Both the position numbers and the translations under genes were made by a program. The notes below the pieces were generated by a model, which did not search any database, was not told the origin of the DNA, and saw only the letters and a program-made list of their open reading frames with translations. Shown piece by piece: positions 53,218 to 60,949 of a DNA stretch of 64,000 bases (the stretch's first letter is position 1; each line of letters starts with the position of its first letter). Source of the stretch: Solirubrobacterales bacterium (GTDB lineage Bacteria; Actinomycetota; Thermoleophilia; Solirubrobacterales; 70-9); assembly GCA_017304845.1 (NCBI GenBank), contig JAFKLL010000011.1:1-64000 (forward strand). Direction: 5' to 3'.

Positions 53218-53261
53218 GATGGAGCCAGTCGGGATCGAACCGACGACCTCCTGCTTGCAAA
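53218..53261 (-). repeat. Right attachment site (inside tRNA-Ala)
   Basis: Second copy of the 44-bp repeat. It covers the 3' part of the intact tRNA-Ala from the anticodon loop to the acceptor end plus two flanking bases. Confidence 0.85.
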
Positions 53262-53292
53262 GCAGGCGCTCTGCCAACTGAGCTATGGCCCC
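53220..53292 (-). tRNA. tRNA-Ala(TGC)
   Basis: 73 bases. Acceptor GGGGCCA pairs with TGGCTCC including G3-T70, the alanine identity pair. D arm TAGCTCAGTTGGCAGAGC; anticodon stem CCTGC/GCAGG with loop TTTGCAA (anticodon TGC); T arm with GGTTCGATCC. The CCA end is not encoded. It serves as the integration site of the element to its left. Confidence 0.96.
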
Positions 53293-53343
53293 AGGGGGAG
53301 GGGATTCTATGTGTTGTCAATGCGGCCGGAGGGTTGGCGCAGA

Positions 53344-53355
53344 TAGCCTGGGCCG
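53344..53355 (+). promoter_or_regulatory. Leaderless-type -10 box
   Basis: TAGCCT (53344-53349), six bases, then the GTG at 53356 of the ABC ATPase. No ribosome binding site. Confidence 0.6.
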
Positions 53356-54207
53356 GTGTCGATCGACGATCTCGCCAACGCGCTCGATCAGACCGGCGGT
53401 GGCGCCGGTCAGGAGGTGGTGCGGGCCGAGGGAGTCGACGTGTTCCGGTGGTCGGCGAAGCTGAACCGTCGCGTCTACCTGCTGGAAGGCATCGACTGGC
53501 TGGTCGAGCTGGGGCAGCACTGGGTGGTGCTCGGTCCCAACGGAGCGGGCAAGACGACCCTGCTTCACCTGGCGGCCGCCGACTCCCACGCCTCCGACGG
53601 AACCGTGGACGTGTTGGGCCGGCGGCTCGGCGCCACCGACATGAGGAAGCTAAGGGAGGACATCGGCCTGGTCGACGCCCGCACCTCACGGGCGATCCCG
53701 CCTCGCCGGCCGGTCCTGGAGACGATCGAGTCGGGCGCGTTCAACAGCATCGCGCTCCAGCATCAGCGCCTCGAGGAGAGCCATCTCTCCCGAGCGCGGG
53801 AACTGCTGACCACGGTCGGCCTGGACGATCTCGCGACCCGCAGCTTCGGCGAGTGCTCCCAGGGGGAACGGCAGCGCATCCTGCTCGCCCGGGCCCTGAT
53901 GGCCAGCCCCGACCTGCTGCTGCTCGACGAGCCGGCGTCAGGTCTCGACCTGCCGTCCCGCGAACAGCTCGTCTCCGCCCTGGTCGCGATGGCCGGGCAC
54001 GACCCGAGCCTCACCACGGTGACCGTGACCCATCACCTCGAGGAGATCCCGCCGACCGTCACCCACGGACTGCTGCTGCGGGGCGGGAAGGTTCTCGCCC
54101 AGGGAACGATCGAGGAGACCCTGACCTCCGAGAACGTCTCGGAGTGCTTCGGCCTCCCGATCGAGGTGGGTCGCCGATCCGGTCGTTGGTCGGCGACGAT
54201 CCGCTGA
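53356..54207 (+). CDS. ABC transporter-type ATPase
   Basis: 283 residues with one nucleotide-binding domain. Walker A LGPNGAGKTTLLHLAAAD; signature ECSQGERQRILLARAL (CSQGE in place of LSGGQ); Walker B LLLLDEPASGLD; H-loop VTVTHHLEEIP. VFRWSAKLNRRVYLLEGIDW before Walker A resembles the YlmA/ModF-like stand-alone ATPases. No permease gene is adjacent, so transport is not proven. Starts GTG at 53356 according to the leaderless box. Confidence 0.88.
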   Translation: MSIDDLANALDQTGGGAGQEVVRAEGVDVFRWSAKLNRRVYLLEGIDWLVELGQHWVVLGPNGAGKTTLLHLAAADSHASDGTVDVLGRRLGATDMRKLREDIGLVDARTSRAIPPRRPVLETIESGAFNSIALQHQRLEESHLSRARELLTTVGLDDLATRSFGECSQGERQRILLARALMASPDLLLLDEPASGLDLPSREQLVSALVAMAGHDPSLTTVTVTHHLEEIPPTVTHGLLLRGGKVLAQGTIEETLTSENVSECFGLPIEVGRRSGRWSATIR

Positions 54208-54210
54208 ACC

Positions 54211-54227
54211 CGGGGACTCAGTCCCCG
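54211..54227. terminator. Hairpin over converging ends
   Basis: CGGGGACT-c-AGTCCCCG, perfect 8-bp arms. The stop of the minus-strand acidic gene (54218-54220) is the centre. It is four bases after the stop of the ABC ATPase. Confidence 0.55.
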
Positions 54228-55219
54228 AAGTCGAAGTCCTTGGGTTCCTTCTGCTCGAACCAGAGACGATCGTGCTCCGGCGTCTCCTCGAGGAACTCCG
54301 GGGTCGCTTCGAGCACGTCTTCCTGGTCGTAGAAATCGCTCGAGTCCTCCTCCGACTCCTCGTCGGAAGCCTCGGTCTCGGACTCGTCGGTGGGCTGGTC
54401 CTCGGCGGCGGCGTCCTCGTAGAGAAGCTCCGCGGAGTCCACCTCGTCCTCGTCCTCTTCGGCGACGGGTTCCTCGGTGACCGGATCCTCGGTCGGGAAC
54501 TCGGCCGACTCGGGCTCGTCGGTCTGGTACTCGGCCGAGTCCGGTTCGGCGGTCACGTCGTACTCGACGGTCTGGCCGCCGGAAGCGACCTCGCCGCTGT
54601 CGAGAGCGCGGTCCAACTCGTCGGAAAGCGAGCTTTCGCTGAGCAGGTCGATCTCGTCCTCCTCGGCGATCGCCGCGTCGACGTCGTAGTGCTCGGTCGG
54701 GTGGCTCGCGAGGTGGTGGCGCTCGGCTTCGAGCATGTCCCCGGCATCGCCCTCCTCCTCCACGGCGGGAGGCTCCGGGGCGGGCTCGGAGGGCTTGGCC
54801 TCCGGTGACTCGACCGTGGCCGCCTCGGCAACCGTCTCCTCGGCCTTGGCGTCAGTCTCGGGCTCGGCGGAAGCGGGGGCCGGCGGCTCGGGAACGGGGT
54901 GTTCGGCGAAGGTCGCCTCGGGGTCGGGAGCGGCCGGAGCCTCGGCCTCGGCCGGCTTCGCCGCGGTGTCGGCCTCGGCTTGCCGGGTCGCTTCGAAGAC
55001 CTTGTCGAGCTGGTCTCCCTCGCCGGCGGGAGAGGTGAGGCTGGAGCCGGGACTGATCACCTGGGTCTCGGCTTCGGCAGCGGCGCCAGGGGTCGTGGCG
55101 TCGGGCCGATCGGCCTGACCGAAAGCCTCGTCCTCCAGTCCCTTCAGTTCGGATTCATCGGCCCCATGCTGACGCTTCAGCTCGAGGTGTTCCCGGATTG
55201 CTTCGTCGAGAATTCCCAT
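54218..55219 (-). CDS. Very acidic low-complexity protein with conserved N-terminus
   Basis: 333 residues. A short ordered start MGILDEAIREHLELKRQHGA is followed by about 290 residues dominated by Glu, Asp, Ala and Pro (for example VTEEPVAEEDEDEVDSAELL) with degenerate short repeats. It ends in a more ordered LWFEQKEPKDFDFGD. There is no signal peptide or membrane helix. The N-terminal segment looks like a conserved helical docking piece and the ending like a second one, with an intrinsically disordered linker between. Function unknown. The gene faces tRNA-Ala(CGC) at its upstream side. Confidence 0.78.
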   Translation of the reverse strand: MGILDEAIREHLELKRQHGADESELKGLEDEAFGQADRPDATTPGAAAEAETQVISPGSSLTSPAGEGDQLDKVFEATRQAEADTAAKPAEAEAPAAPDPEATFAEHPVPEPPAPASAEPETDAKAEETVAEAATVESPEAKPSEPAPEPPAVEEEGDAGDMLEAERHHLASHPTEHYDVDAAIAEEDEIDLLSESSLSDELDRALDSGEVASGGQTVEYDVTAEPDSAEYQTDEPESAEFPTEDPVTEEPVAEEDEDEVDSAELLYEDAAAEDQPTDESETEASDEESEEDSSDFYDQEDVLEATPEFLEETPEHDRLWFEQKEPKDFDFGD

Positions 55220-55326
55220 TGATCTCTCAGTAGCTGACGGTAGGCCTACAGCCTATGCGGTTTCTGCGGATACGGTGCATGACGTCCCTTCTTTGCACGC
55301 CGAGACTCCGTATCCTTGTCGGACGC

Positions 55327-55399
55327 GGGGCTATAGCTCAGTTGGCAGAGCGCTTGGATCGCACCCAAGAGGTCGCCGGTTCGACTCCGGCTAGCTCCA
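55327..55399 (+). tRNA. tRNA-Ala(CGC)
   Basis: 73 bases. Acceptor GGGGCTA/TAGCTCC with G3-T70; anticodon stem CTTGG/CCAAG, loop ATCGCAC (anticodon CGC, reads GCG); T arm GGTTCGACTCC. No encoded CCA. Its 3' end faces a different gene set downstream, but no second attachment copy is seen within the window. Confidence 0.95.
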
Positions 55400-55438
55400 C
55401 TGGACGGTTGGGAAGTTCGTTCCGACCGTCTGCTGAGG

Positions 55439-56158
55439 TCAGGAACCCCCTGATCCCCCGTCGCGGGACTCGGGGGTCATGAGGGCCGTCTTCACGAGAC
55501 GAACGAAAGTCTCTCGTTCCAGCTCGTCACGATTCGCGTTGCCCAGAGCTTCCGCGTACAGGCCCTCGGGAATCCAGACCATGCGATCCCCTCCGAGGTT
55601 CTGTCTTTCCAGCATCTTGATCGTCTCTCTCTCGCTTCGGTGCATATCGAGAAACGACCAAGACGCCGACGCCAAGGTGACGGCAGTTCCCGCTGCGAAG
55701 CCGGCGATCACCAGCGAATCGTGTCCATCCAAGGCGACCTTTGCGGCAAGGATGGTCGCACTTAGCGCGACCAGTCCGAGCATGGTCTGCAGGAGCCGCA
55801 CGCCGAAGACCAGGGGAGGTTTCTTCCTTATCTCGGCCACGGCAGTCTCGTAGACGAGACCTTTGTGCCCACCGAGTTCGGCGTTGACCTCGTCCTCGAG
55901 GCGTCGCCGGGTGACGCCGATCGTCGTCAGATCGGCGTACTGCTGGAACATGTACGAGAGCAGCAGAAAGATCAGGGCCGGTAACGGGATGACAACATCA
56001 AGGGTCTCCGCTGCCGCGCCTATCGACGCCGCGATCGCAGACACCGAGAAGATCAGGGCAATGACTCGTTCCGCCGCGGTGCGGGCTGCCTGATTGACGT
56101 GAAAGAAGGCGATCGCCTCTTCGCGACGGGTTTCGAGCAAGGCTTCCTTTCCACTCAT
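55439..56158 (-). CDS. Four-helix membrane protein, unknown
   Basis: 239 residues. N-terminal cytosolic helix (EALLETRREEAIAFFHVNQA), then two pairs of membrane helices (about 33-50 VIALIFSVSAIAASIGAA with 55-72 VVIPLPALIFLLLSYMF, and about 125-143 TMLGLVALSATILAAKVA with 148-168 SLVIAGFAAGTAVTLASASW), with a cytosolic loop between. The C-terminal tail carries RNELERETFVRL-like DELERETFVRLVKTALM. Similar in outline to small SLATT-type or CBASS-associated two-pair membrane proteins, but I cannot assign it. Leaderless box at 56165-56170. Confidence 0.7.
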   Translation of the reverse strand: MSGKEALLETRREEAIAFFHVNQAARTAAERVIALIFSVSAIAASIGAAAETLDVVIPLPALIFLLLSYMFQQYADLTTIGVTRRRLEDEVNAELGGHKGLVYETAVAEIRKKPPLVFGVRLLQTMLGLVALSATILAAKVALDGHDSLVIAGFAAGTAVTLASASWSFLDMHRSERETIKMLERQNLGGDRMVWIPEGLYAEALGNANRDELERETFVRLVKTALMTPESRDGGSGGS

Positions 56159-56170
56159 GTGCGCAGCGTA
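56159..56170 (-). promoter_or_regulatory. Leaderless-type -10 box
   Basis: Minus strand TACGCT, six bases, then the ATG at 56158. Confidence 0.55.
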
Positions 56171-56285
56171 GTCAGATGAAGTGTTTCGTGATGTCAGAAG
56201 TACCGTCGTTCAACCCTCCATCCGAAAGTCAAAGGTCCGCGGATATAGTCCACGACTCTTGTCCAATGCTGGTATGGAAGGAACT

Positions 56286-57536
56286 ATGCAGCACATCAAT
56301 AGATACACAGGCTTTACCTTGGGGATTGCCGCTTTGGCAGCGGTTTTCCTTGTAAGCATCACCGCTCTGGCAGGTGCCGATGCGTCGAAGCTGGAAGAAC
56401 AGCCGGTTTCGAATGAAGTAATCGAAGAGTGGTACGCACAATTGGGCCCGAAGGCATCCGAGATGTGGCCCAATGAATACGGCGCTATCTGGTATCGCAC
56501 GCCGGGAGACCCGCAGGGCGGAGTCGATATCGGCTTCACCGAGTACGCGGAGAGCAAGGTGGCATATCTGGCCAAGGACTTCCCGCGTCCGGAACTGCTT
56601 CACCCCATCACCGTCCCCGTGTCAGACAGGGAGATCAGTCGACGCGTCGTGGAGGTGGCACGTGACCACGCGGCGCTCAAGAGCGGCGAAGCGCCGTTCG
56701 ACCAGGAGATCGACCAGAACTACGACGTCAAGGAAGACCTGAAGACCGGCGAAGTCATCGTCGTCATGAACGAGCCCACGACTCTCGCAAGGCAGAGCTT
56801 CGACAAGGCCTACCCGTTCCCGGTGACCGTCGAGAAGGGCGGGGTCAGCCGCCTCGCCTGTGTCAGCCGCGCGGACTGCGGGAATCAGCTGCGAGCGGGG
56901 ATCCAGTCCCGTCGGACCTATGACCCTTCGGTGAAACGATGCTCGACCGGCTTCACCGTCTGGAGCCATGCCGAAGTGCAGATGCTGTCCGCGGCCCACT
57001 GCACCCAGCCCGATCCGACTCGACAGCCTGGAGAGCTCCGCTACCACGGTCAGGCTCCGGGGGATCTCGCCTACGGAAAGGTCAAGCAGCTCGAGTTCGG
57101 CAACGGGGTCGATGTCGAGCGGATCGCTCACAGCGTGAACGACTTCGTCTTCCGTCCCCAGATCTACGCAACCGATACCGACCAGGCGAAGCCCGTGACC
57201 TCGCAGGGCAACTACCTTTCGATTGCGCTCAACCAGGAACTCTGCCGCGCCGGCAACAGCACGGGTCGACGCTGCGGCATCGTGCAGAACCTGCATCTGA
57301 CACCGGGTTCATACGGCGGCCAGTTCACCGACTTCGTCAAGTTCAGCGCGTGCAGCGCCGGCGGCGACAGTGGCGGGCCGGTGTTCTACGGCGGAAAGGC
57401 CTGGGGCATATACGACGGTTACGTCCCCGGTAACGACGGAACCGGATCCTGTGAGGGCAACGGGACGACATCGTTCTTCGGACCGATCAATCGTGCCTTG
57501 GCCGCGGTCGATGCGACCCTGATCCTCGCCAACTGA
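56286..57536 (+). CDS. Secreted trypsin-like serine protease
   Basis: 416 residues from the ATG at 56286 (MQHINRYTGFTLG); an ATG at 56274 is possible. Signal peptide about 1-33 (LAAVFLVSITALAGADA). A propeptide-like region about 35-190 is followed by the chymotrypsin-fold domain: His in MLSAAHCTQ, Asp probably in VDVERI, Ser in CSAGGDSGGPVFYGG. Cys pairs suggest three disulfides. This is the layout of streptogrisin-type alpha-lytic proteases, which mature by removing the pro-region. TATAGT at 56234-56239 is a possible -10. It is followed by a 17-bp-stem terminator. Confidence 0.88.
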   Translation: MQHINRYTGFTLGIAALAAVFLVSITALAGADASKLEEQPVSNEVIEEWYAQLGPKASEMWPNEYGAIWYRTPGDPQGGVDIGFTEYAESKVAYLAKDFPRPELLHPITVPVSDREISRRVVEVARDHAALKSGEAPFDQEIDQNYDVKEDLKTGEVIVVMNEPTTLARQSFDKAYPFPVTVEKGGVSRLACVSRADCGNQLRAGIQSRRTYDPSVKRCSTGFTVWSHAEVQMLSAAHCTQPDPTRQPGELRYHGQAPGDLAYGKVKQLEFGNGVDVERIAHSVNDFVFRPQIYATDTDQAKPVTSQGNYLSIALNQELCRAGNSTGRRCGIVQNLHLTPGSYGGQFTDFVKFSACSAGGDSGGPVFYGGKAWGIYDGYVPGNDGTGSCEGNGTTSFFGPINRALAAVDATLILAN

Positions 57537-57541
57537 AAGGG

Positions 57542-57584
57542 CGGTCGCGTCCTGGCGCCTAGTTTCCGCGCCAGGACGCGACCG
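57542..57584. terminator. Perfect 17-bp inverted repeat, bidirectional terminator
   Basis: CGGTCGCGTCCTGGCGC pairs with GCGCCAGGACGCGACCG around a nine-base loop. The stop codon of the converging minus gene (57559-57561) lies in the loop, so that gene's last codons form one arm. Confidence 0.75.
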
Positions 57585-58929
57585 TGTATCGCACTCTGGT
57601 CGTCCAGCCCCGGTCGTTCTCTTCTTTCCACCAGGCGAGCTGACTTCCATCGGGAGCGGTGTCCACCATCGCGGGCATCGGAGTGACCCGGCGGGGAATG
57701 GCAAACCGATAACGAGGTCGCTCGAAGCGACTCCCGGGATGCCAGGGTCGGAGTCCGAATGTGTGACGGAACCGATGCCCCGAGTCGGTCCAGGTGCGGG
57801 TCCAGAGGTTGACGAGGTTGCCGTTGGGCAGCGCGGCCGAGTCCAGGAGTACATCCCGGACTTTCTTCGGGTTCATCCGCACCCCCTTCATCGTCCTCAC
57901 GGGTGAGGGCTCTCCTCCACCGTTGGCCCTTATGTACTGGTAGGCGGTCGGATGCCCGCCGCCCGTCGCCTTGGTCCAGATCAGGGTCATCCGGCCGTTG
58001 GGGCTCACCGAAAGATCGCCGTTGGCGCTCCTGTACGTATCGGTGACGCTTGACATCGGAGGAAACGGGCTCCCGGGCTCCCGAACGGCGAGACGAAGCC
58101 CCGTCCACGTGCCGATCTTGAGGTACTGACGGCCGAGACGGTCGCTTTCCAGATCGAGACCCCAGACCGTGCATCTCGAGTTCGAGAGCTCGACGGGAGT
58201 CGTCTGACCGTTCCCGTCGAGATCGACGTAGTAGGCCGGGTTTCCGGATCCCGAGTTCGCGCAGGTGCCCGACCACGCCACCGTCCCCCGACCCTCCGTC
58301 CGGGCAACTACATCCAGGTCGAATCCCACCGTCTCAGGATCCGTGCTCACGATCCGCCAGGGCGAGAAGCCTCCGCTTCCCGGCATCCGAGTCGCGGCCA
58401 GGACGCGGGCGTTGGGATCGTTGACGCCCCGCACCTCGACGCGACCGGCTATCGCCGTGCCGTCACTCCCGACCGAGAGCACCGCGTCGTTCGCGGGAAG
58501 GCCTTCGATCGTCTGGGGACTCGTCCACGCGGATCGCGGTCGGCTCGTGGCATATCGCAGGTATCCGTCGCGCCCCGGCCAAGTCACCACGGCCAGACCG
58601 CCGGCCCCGATCTCGACTTCGATTCCGCCGACGCCGGCCGGGCCCAACCGGACGGCCGGGCCGACGCCCGAGTCACCGGGTCGCTTGACTCGGGCAAGCG
58701 CCACCAGGCCGTTGCGACTCGACCGCCGCTCCAGCCATGCGATCACCACATGACCTCGATTGCCGACGTCGATGTCGACGTCAAGGACACGGTGCTTGTT
58801 GGTGGTCGCTTCTCGTGGCTTCGTGAAATGAGCATCGGCGCTCGCCGACCAGCAGAACGCCGAGATGAGCACAACTAGTGAAAAGGCAATTGGACACCGC
58901 TGCTTCATGCGTGACGTCAACTCTCTCAT
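57559..58929 (-). CDS. Secreted propeller-like protein
   Basis: 456 residues from the ATG at 58929 (MRELTSRMKQRC); an ATG at 58908 is possible. Signal peptide about 10-35 (IAFSLVVLISAFCWSASADA). The body has about seven repeats of a beta unit (DVDIDVGNRGHVVIAWLERR, EVEIGAGGLAVVTWPGRDG, DLSVSPNGRMTLIWTKATGG), consistent with a six- or seven-bladed propeller. No enzyme motif. It is the distal gene of a minus-strand run with the sulfatase-fold and delta-60 proteins. Confidence 0.75.
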   Translation of the reverse strand: MRELTSRMKQRCPIAFSLVVLISAFCWSASADAHFTKPREATTNKHRVLDVDIDVGNRGHVVIAWLERRSSRNGLVALARVKRPGDSGVGPAVRLGPAGVGGIEVEIGAGGLAVVTWPGRDGYLRYATSRPRSAWTSPQTIEGLPANDAVLSVGSDGTAIAGRVEVRGVNDPNARVLAATRMPGSGGFSPWRIVSTDPETVGFDLDVVARTEGRGTVAWSGTCANSGSGNPAYYVDLDGNGQTTPVELSNSRCTVWGLDLESDRLGRQYLKIGTWTGLRLAVREPGSPFPPMSSVTDTYRSANGDLSVSPNGRMTLIWTKATGGGHPTAYQYIRANGGGEPSPVRTMKGVRMNPKKVRDVLLDSAALPNGNLVNLWTRTWTDSGHRFRHTFGLRPWHPGSRFERPRYRFAIPRRVTPMPAMVDTAPDGSQLAWWKEENDRGWTTRVRYTVASWRGN

Positions 58930-58954
58930 GCTGATCAAACCGACCGGAAGGTAC

Positions 58955-60919
58955 TTAGTTGCTCGCCGATGGCCGACGCAACGCCAGGACGACGATCTCG
59001 TTCTCGCCTGACCTGAACCTGTCCGGCGGAAGAGTGAAGGCGAAATAGCCTTCACCGAAGGTCCGGAAGGTACCGACGACGGTTCCATCGAGAGAAAGAG
59101 CGTATGTGTCCTCCGGCGATGGAGCACCCTTGACCCTCCCGGTCACATAGGCCGGGAGCACCTTGGCCTTGGGATTGACGATCGTGACCGGCCACGGCGG
59201 GTCGAAACCGGCTTCCACCGGAGTCGCATCCGGGAGCGTCTCCGCCGGACGGCCGATCAGGTCGGCGTGGCCACCCATCGCCCAGGGTGAGCCACCCTCG
59301 AAGGTCTCGTCTCGTAGCCGTACGGCCTCGCGGCGGAGACGCTCGACCTGGGAGCGATCGATCGTGAACGTCCCCTCCGCGGTGCTCTCGACCTGGACTT
59401 CCGGCCTCGTCTGGGCCGCGCCCCGAAGGGAGCTTCCGACGAACTCGGGCATGGGTTCGAGCCCGGTCACCGCCGCCACCGTGGGCAGCACGTCCAGCGT
59501 CTCGGCCGGTCGCGGGTCCGTCCGTCCCTGACTTTGGCCCGGGTACTTGACGAACAGCGGCACCGGGAGGATCCACCCGGCGTTGCCGGCATCGGCGTGG
59601 CGGCGCATCAGGCCGCTCTGGAAGCTGCCGCCGTGGTCGGCGACGACCACGAACATCGACTCGTCCCAGATGCCGAGCTGCTTCATGCGGGCGATGATCC
59701 GGCCCAGTTCGCGATCCGCGAAGGCGACCTGGAGCTGCTGACGCTGGAAAGCCGAATCGATCTCGCTCTGGGGCGATTCCCAGGGCACGCTCTGATCGCC
59801 GCCCTCGAGGTCGAGACCGGGGGCGAGCGGGGCCTCGAACTGCTGGCCGGATGGCAGGTAACGCCACGGGACATGCGGCAGCATCACGTGGACGAAGTCG
59901 AGCTGGTCACGGCCCGGGCGGAGGCCGGCGACGAACTGGTCCACGACCTTGGCCGGCTGGGGAGTGAGTCGGTTCGCCTTCGAGACCAGCGGCTCGGTCG
60001 CCTTCTCGGCCAGGTCGCCCGGAAGGGTCGTGCTGTTGTCTACCCCGTTGAGGATCAGGCGCGAGACCCGGCTGGACGCCGAGCCACGATCTGAGCACAG
60101 GTCATGCGGGCAGAGATCGGTCACGTTCTCATCCGCGTCGACCCGATAGCCGGCGCCGGCCAGGAGCGTGAAGAGGTTGTCCGGGTACCGGCCGGAACCC
60201 GGCGGGTCCTCGAGCTTGCCCCGCTTCGAGGCGAGGATCGCCGGCACCGCCGCGGTCGTCTCGTCCGCCACCGAGTAGGTGTTCGGGTACCAGGTCGCCC
60301 GCCGCTCGAGCGCGGCCAGGTTCTCGAACCGCGGGTCGATCCGCCCGTTCTCGTCCTCGATCGAGGCGAGCGGAAACTCGTCGAAGGTGACGACGACCAC
60401 CGGGGTGCCGTTCGCGGTCGTGTCCGGCACGTCCGCCTGGCCGCTCAGGACCTGCCGGGCGGGAGCGGAGAGGAAGAGGCCGACCAGGACCACCGGGATC
60501 GAGAAGGCCAGCAGCCCGGCCATGCTCCGCATGAACGGAGTCCTCACATACAGGAGCCCGATCAGGACCGCGGCCGCGAGAAAGACGACGAAGGCGAGTG
60601 CCGACGGCAGCCCGAGCTGGCCGGCCGCCTGCCAGACCACCGCGCCGAGCAGCAGGCCGATCAGGGTCGCCCGGACCGTCCGGGCCGCTTCGGGAGAGAA
60701 TCGATTGACCAGCCGCTCGACCGCCCAGGCCACGGCCGGAATCGCGAACAGCGTCACCAGAGCGAAGGCGACCAGGTCGGCGACGCCTATCCGAGATCTG
60801 GTGAATGCGTCAGGGCCGGACGTCGCGCCCTGGAAGATCGGCCAGGCGATCGCAATCGCCCATACCCCTGTGATCTCGGCCCAGCTCCTGAAAGCCGAGC
60901 ATCCGTTCCTCTCGCTCAC
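58955..60919 (-). CDS. Membrane sulfatase / alkaline-phosphatase-fold protein
   Basis: 654 residues. Four to five N-terminal membrane helices (about 15-160, ending LLAFSIPVVLVGLFLSAPAR), then a large extracytoplasmic domain: metal site VVVVTFDEFPLASIEDENG, nucleophile Thr in YSVADETTAAVPAILASKRG, and metal site VVVADHGGSFQSGLM. The C-terminal part is a beta domain ending FRSGENEIVVLALRR. The outline resembles lipoteichoic-acid synthase or phosphoethanolamine-transferase relatives, which modify surface glycans or lipids. It starts GTG at 60919. A TAGCCT box lies ten bases before it. Confidence 0.85.
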   Translation of the reverse strand: MSERNGCSAFRSWAEITGVWAIAIAWPIFQGATSGPDAFTRSRIGVADLVAFALVTLFAIPAVAWAVERLVNRFSPEAARTVRATLIGLLLGAVVWQAAGQLGLPSALAFVVFLAAAVLIGLLYVRTPFMRSMAGLLAFSIPVVLVGLFLSAPARQVLSGQADVPDTTANGTPVVVVTFDEFPLASIEDENGRIDPRFENLAALERRATWYPNTYSVADETTAAVPAILASKRGKLEDPPGSGRYPDNLFTLLAGAGYRVDADENVTDLCPHDLCSDRGSASSRVSRLILNGVDNSTTLPGDLAEKATEPLVSKANRLTPQPAKVVDQFVAGLRPGRDQLDFVHVMLPHVPWRYLPSGQQFEAPLAPGLDLEGGDQSVPWESPQSEIDSAFQRQQLQVAFADRELGRIIARMKQLGIWDESMFVVVADHGGSFQSGLMRRHADAGNAGWILPVPLFVKYPGQSQGRTDPRPAETLDVLPTVAAVTGLEPMPEFVGSSLRGAAQTRPEVQVESTAEGTFTIDRSQVERLRREAVRLRDETFEGGSPWAMGGHADLIGRPAETLPDATPVEAGFDPPWPVTIVNPKAKVLPAYVTGRVKGAPSPEDTYALSLDGTVVGTFRTFGEGYFAFTLPPDRFRSGENEIVVLALRRPSASN

Positions 60920-60949
60920 CCGTGCGGGAAGGCTATCCGCTCGGGGCTT

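Larger units (their letters stand above)
41343..53261. mobile_element. Integrated element (about 11.9 kb) in tRNA-Ala(TGC) with defence-like cargo
   Basis: Bounded by a 44-bp direct repeat (41343-41386 and 53218-53261, two differences). The right copy is part of an intact tRNA-Ala on the minus strand; the left copy is only its 3' part, as expected when a tyrosine-recombinase element inserts in the anticodon loop and rebuilds the gene. It contains a full integrase (47404-48948). Its genes are visibly less GC-rich than both flanks, especially 41.4-47.3 kb. No conjugation, replication or phage structural genes are seen, so it looks like a genomic island mobilised by its integrase only, or a decayed element. 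The integrase is central rather than next to an end, which could mean a composite structure. Confidence 0.85.

Noticed and set aside
53314..53319. TTGTCA as -35 for the ABC ATPase promoter
   Set aside because: The spacer to TAGCCT would be 24 bp, too long for a normal promoter.
55327..57536. A second island inserted at tRNA-Ala(CGC)
   Set aside because: No second copy of the tRNA 3' end and no integrase is found to its right within the window.
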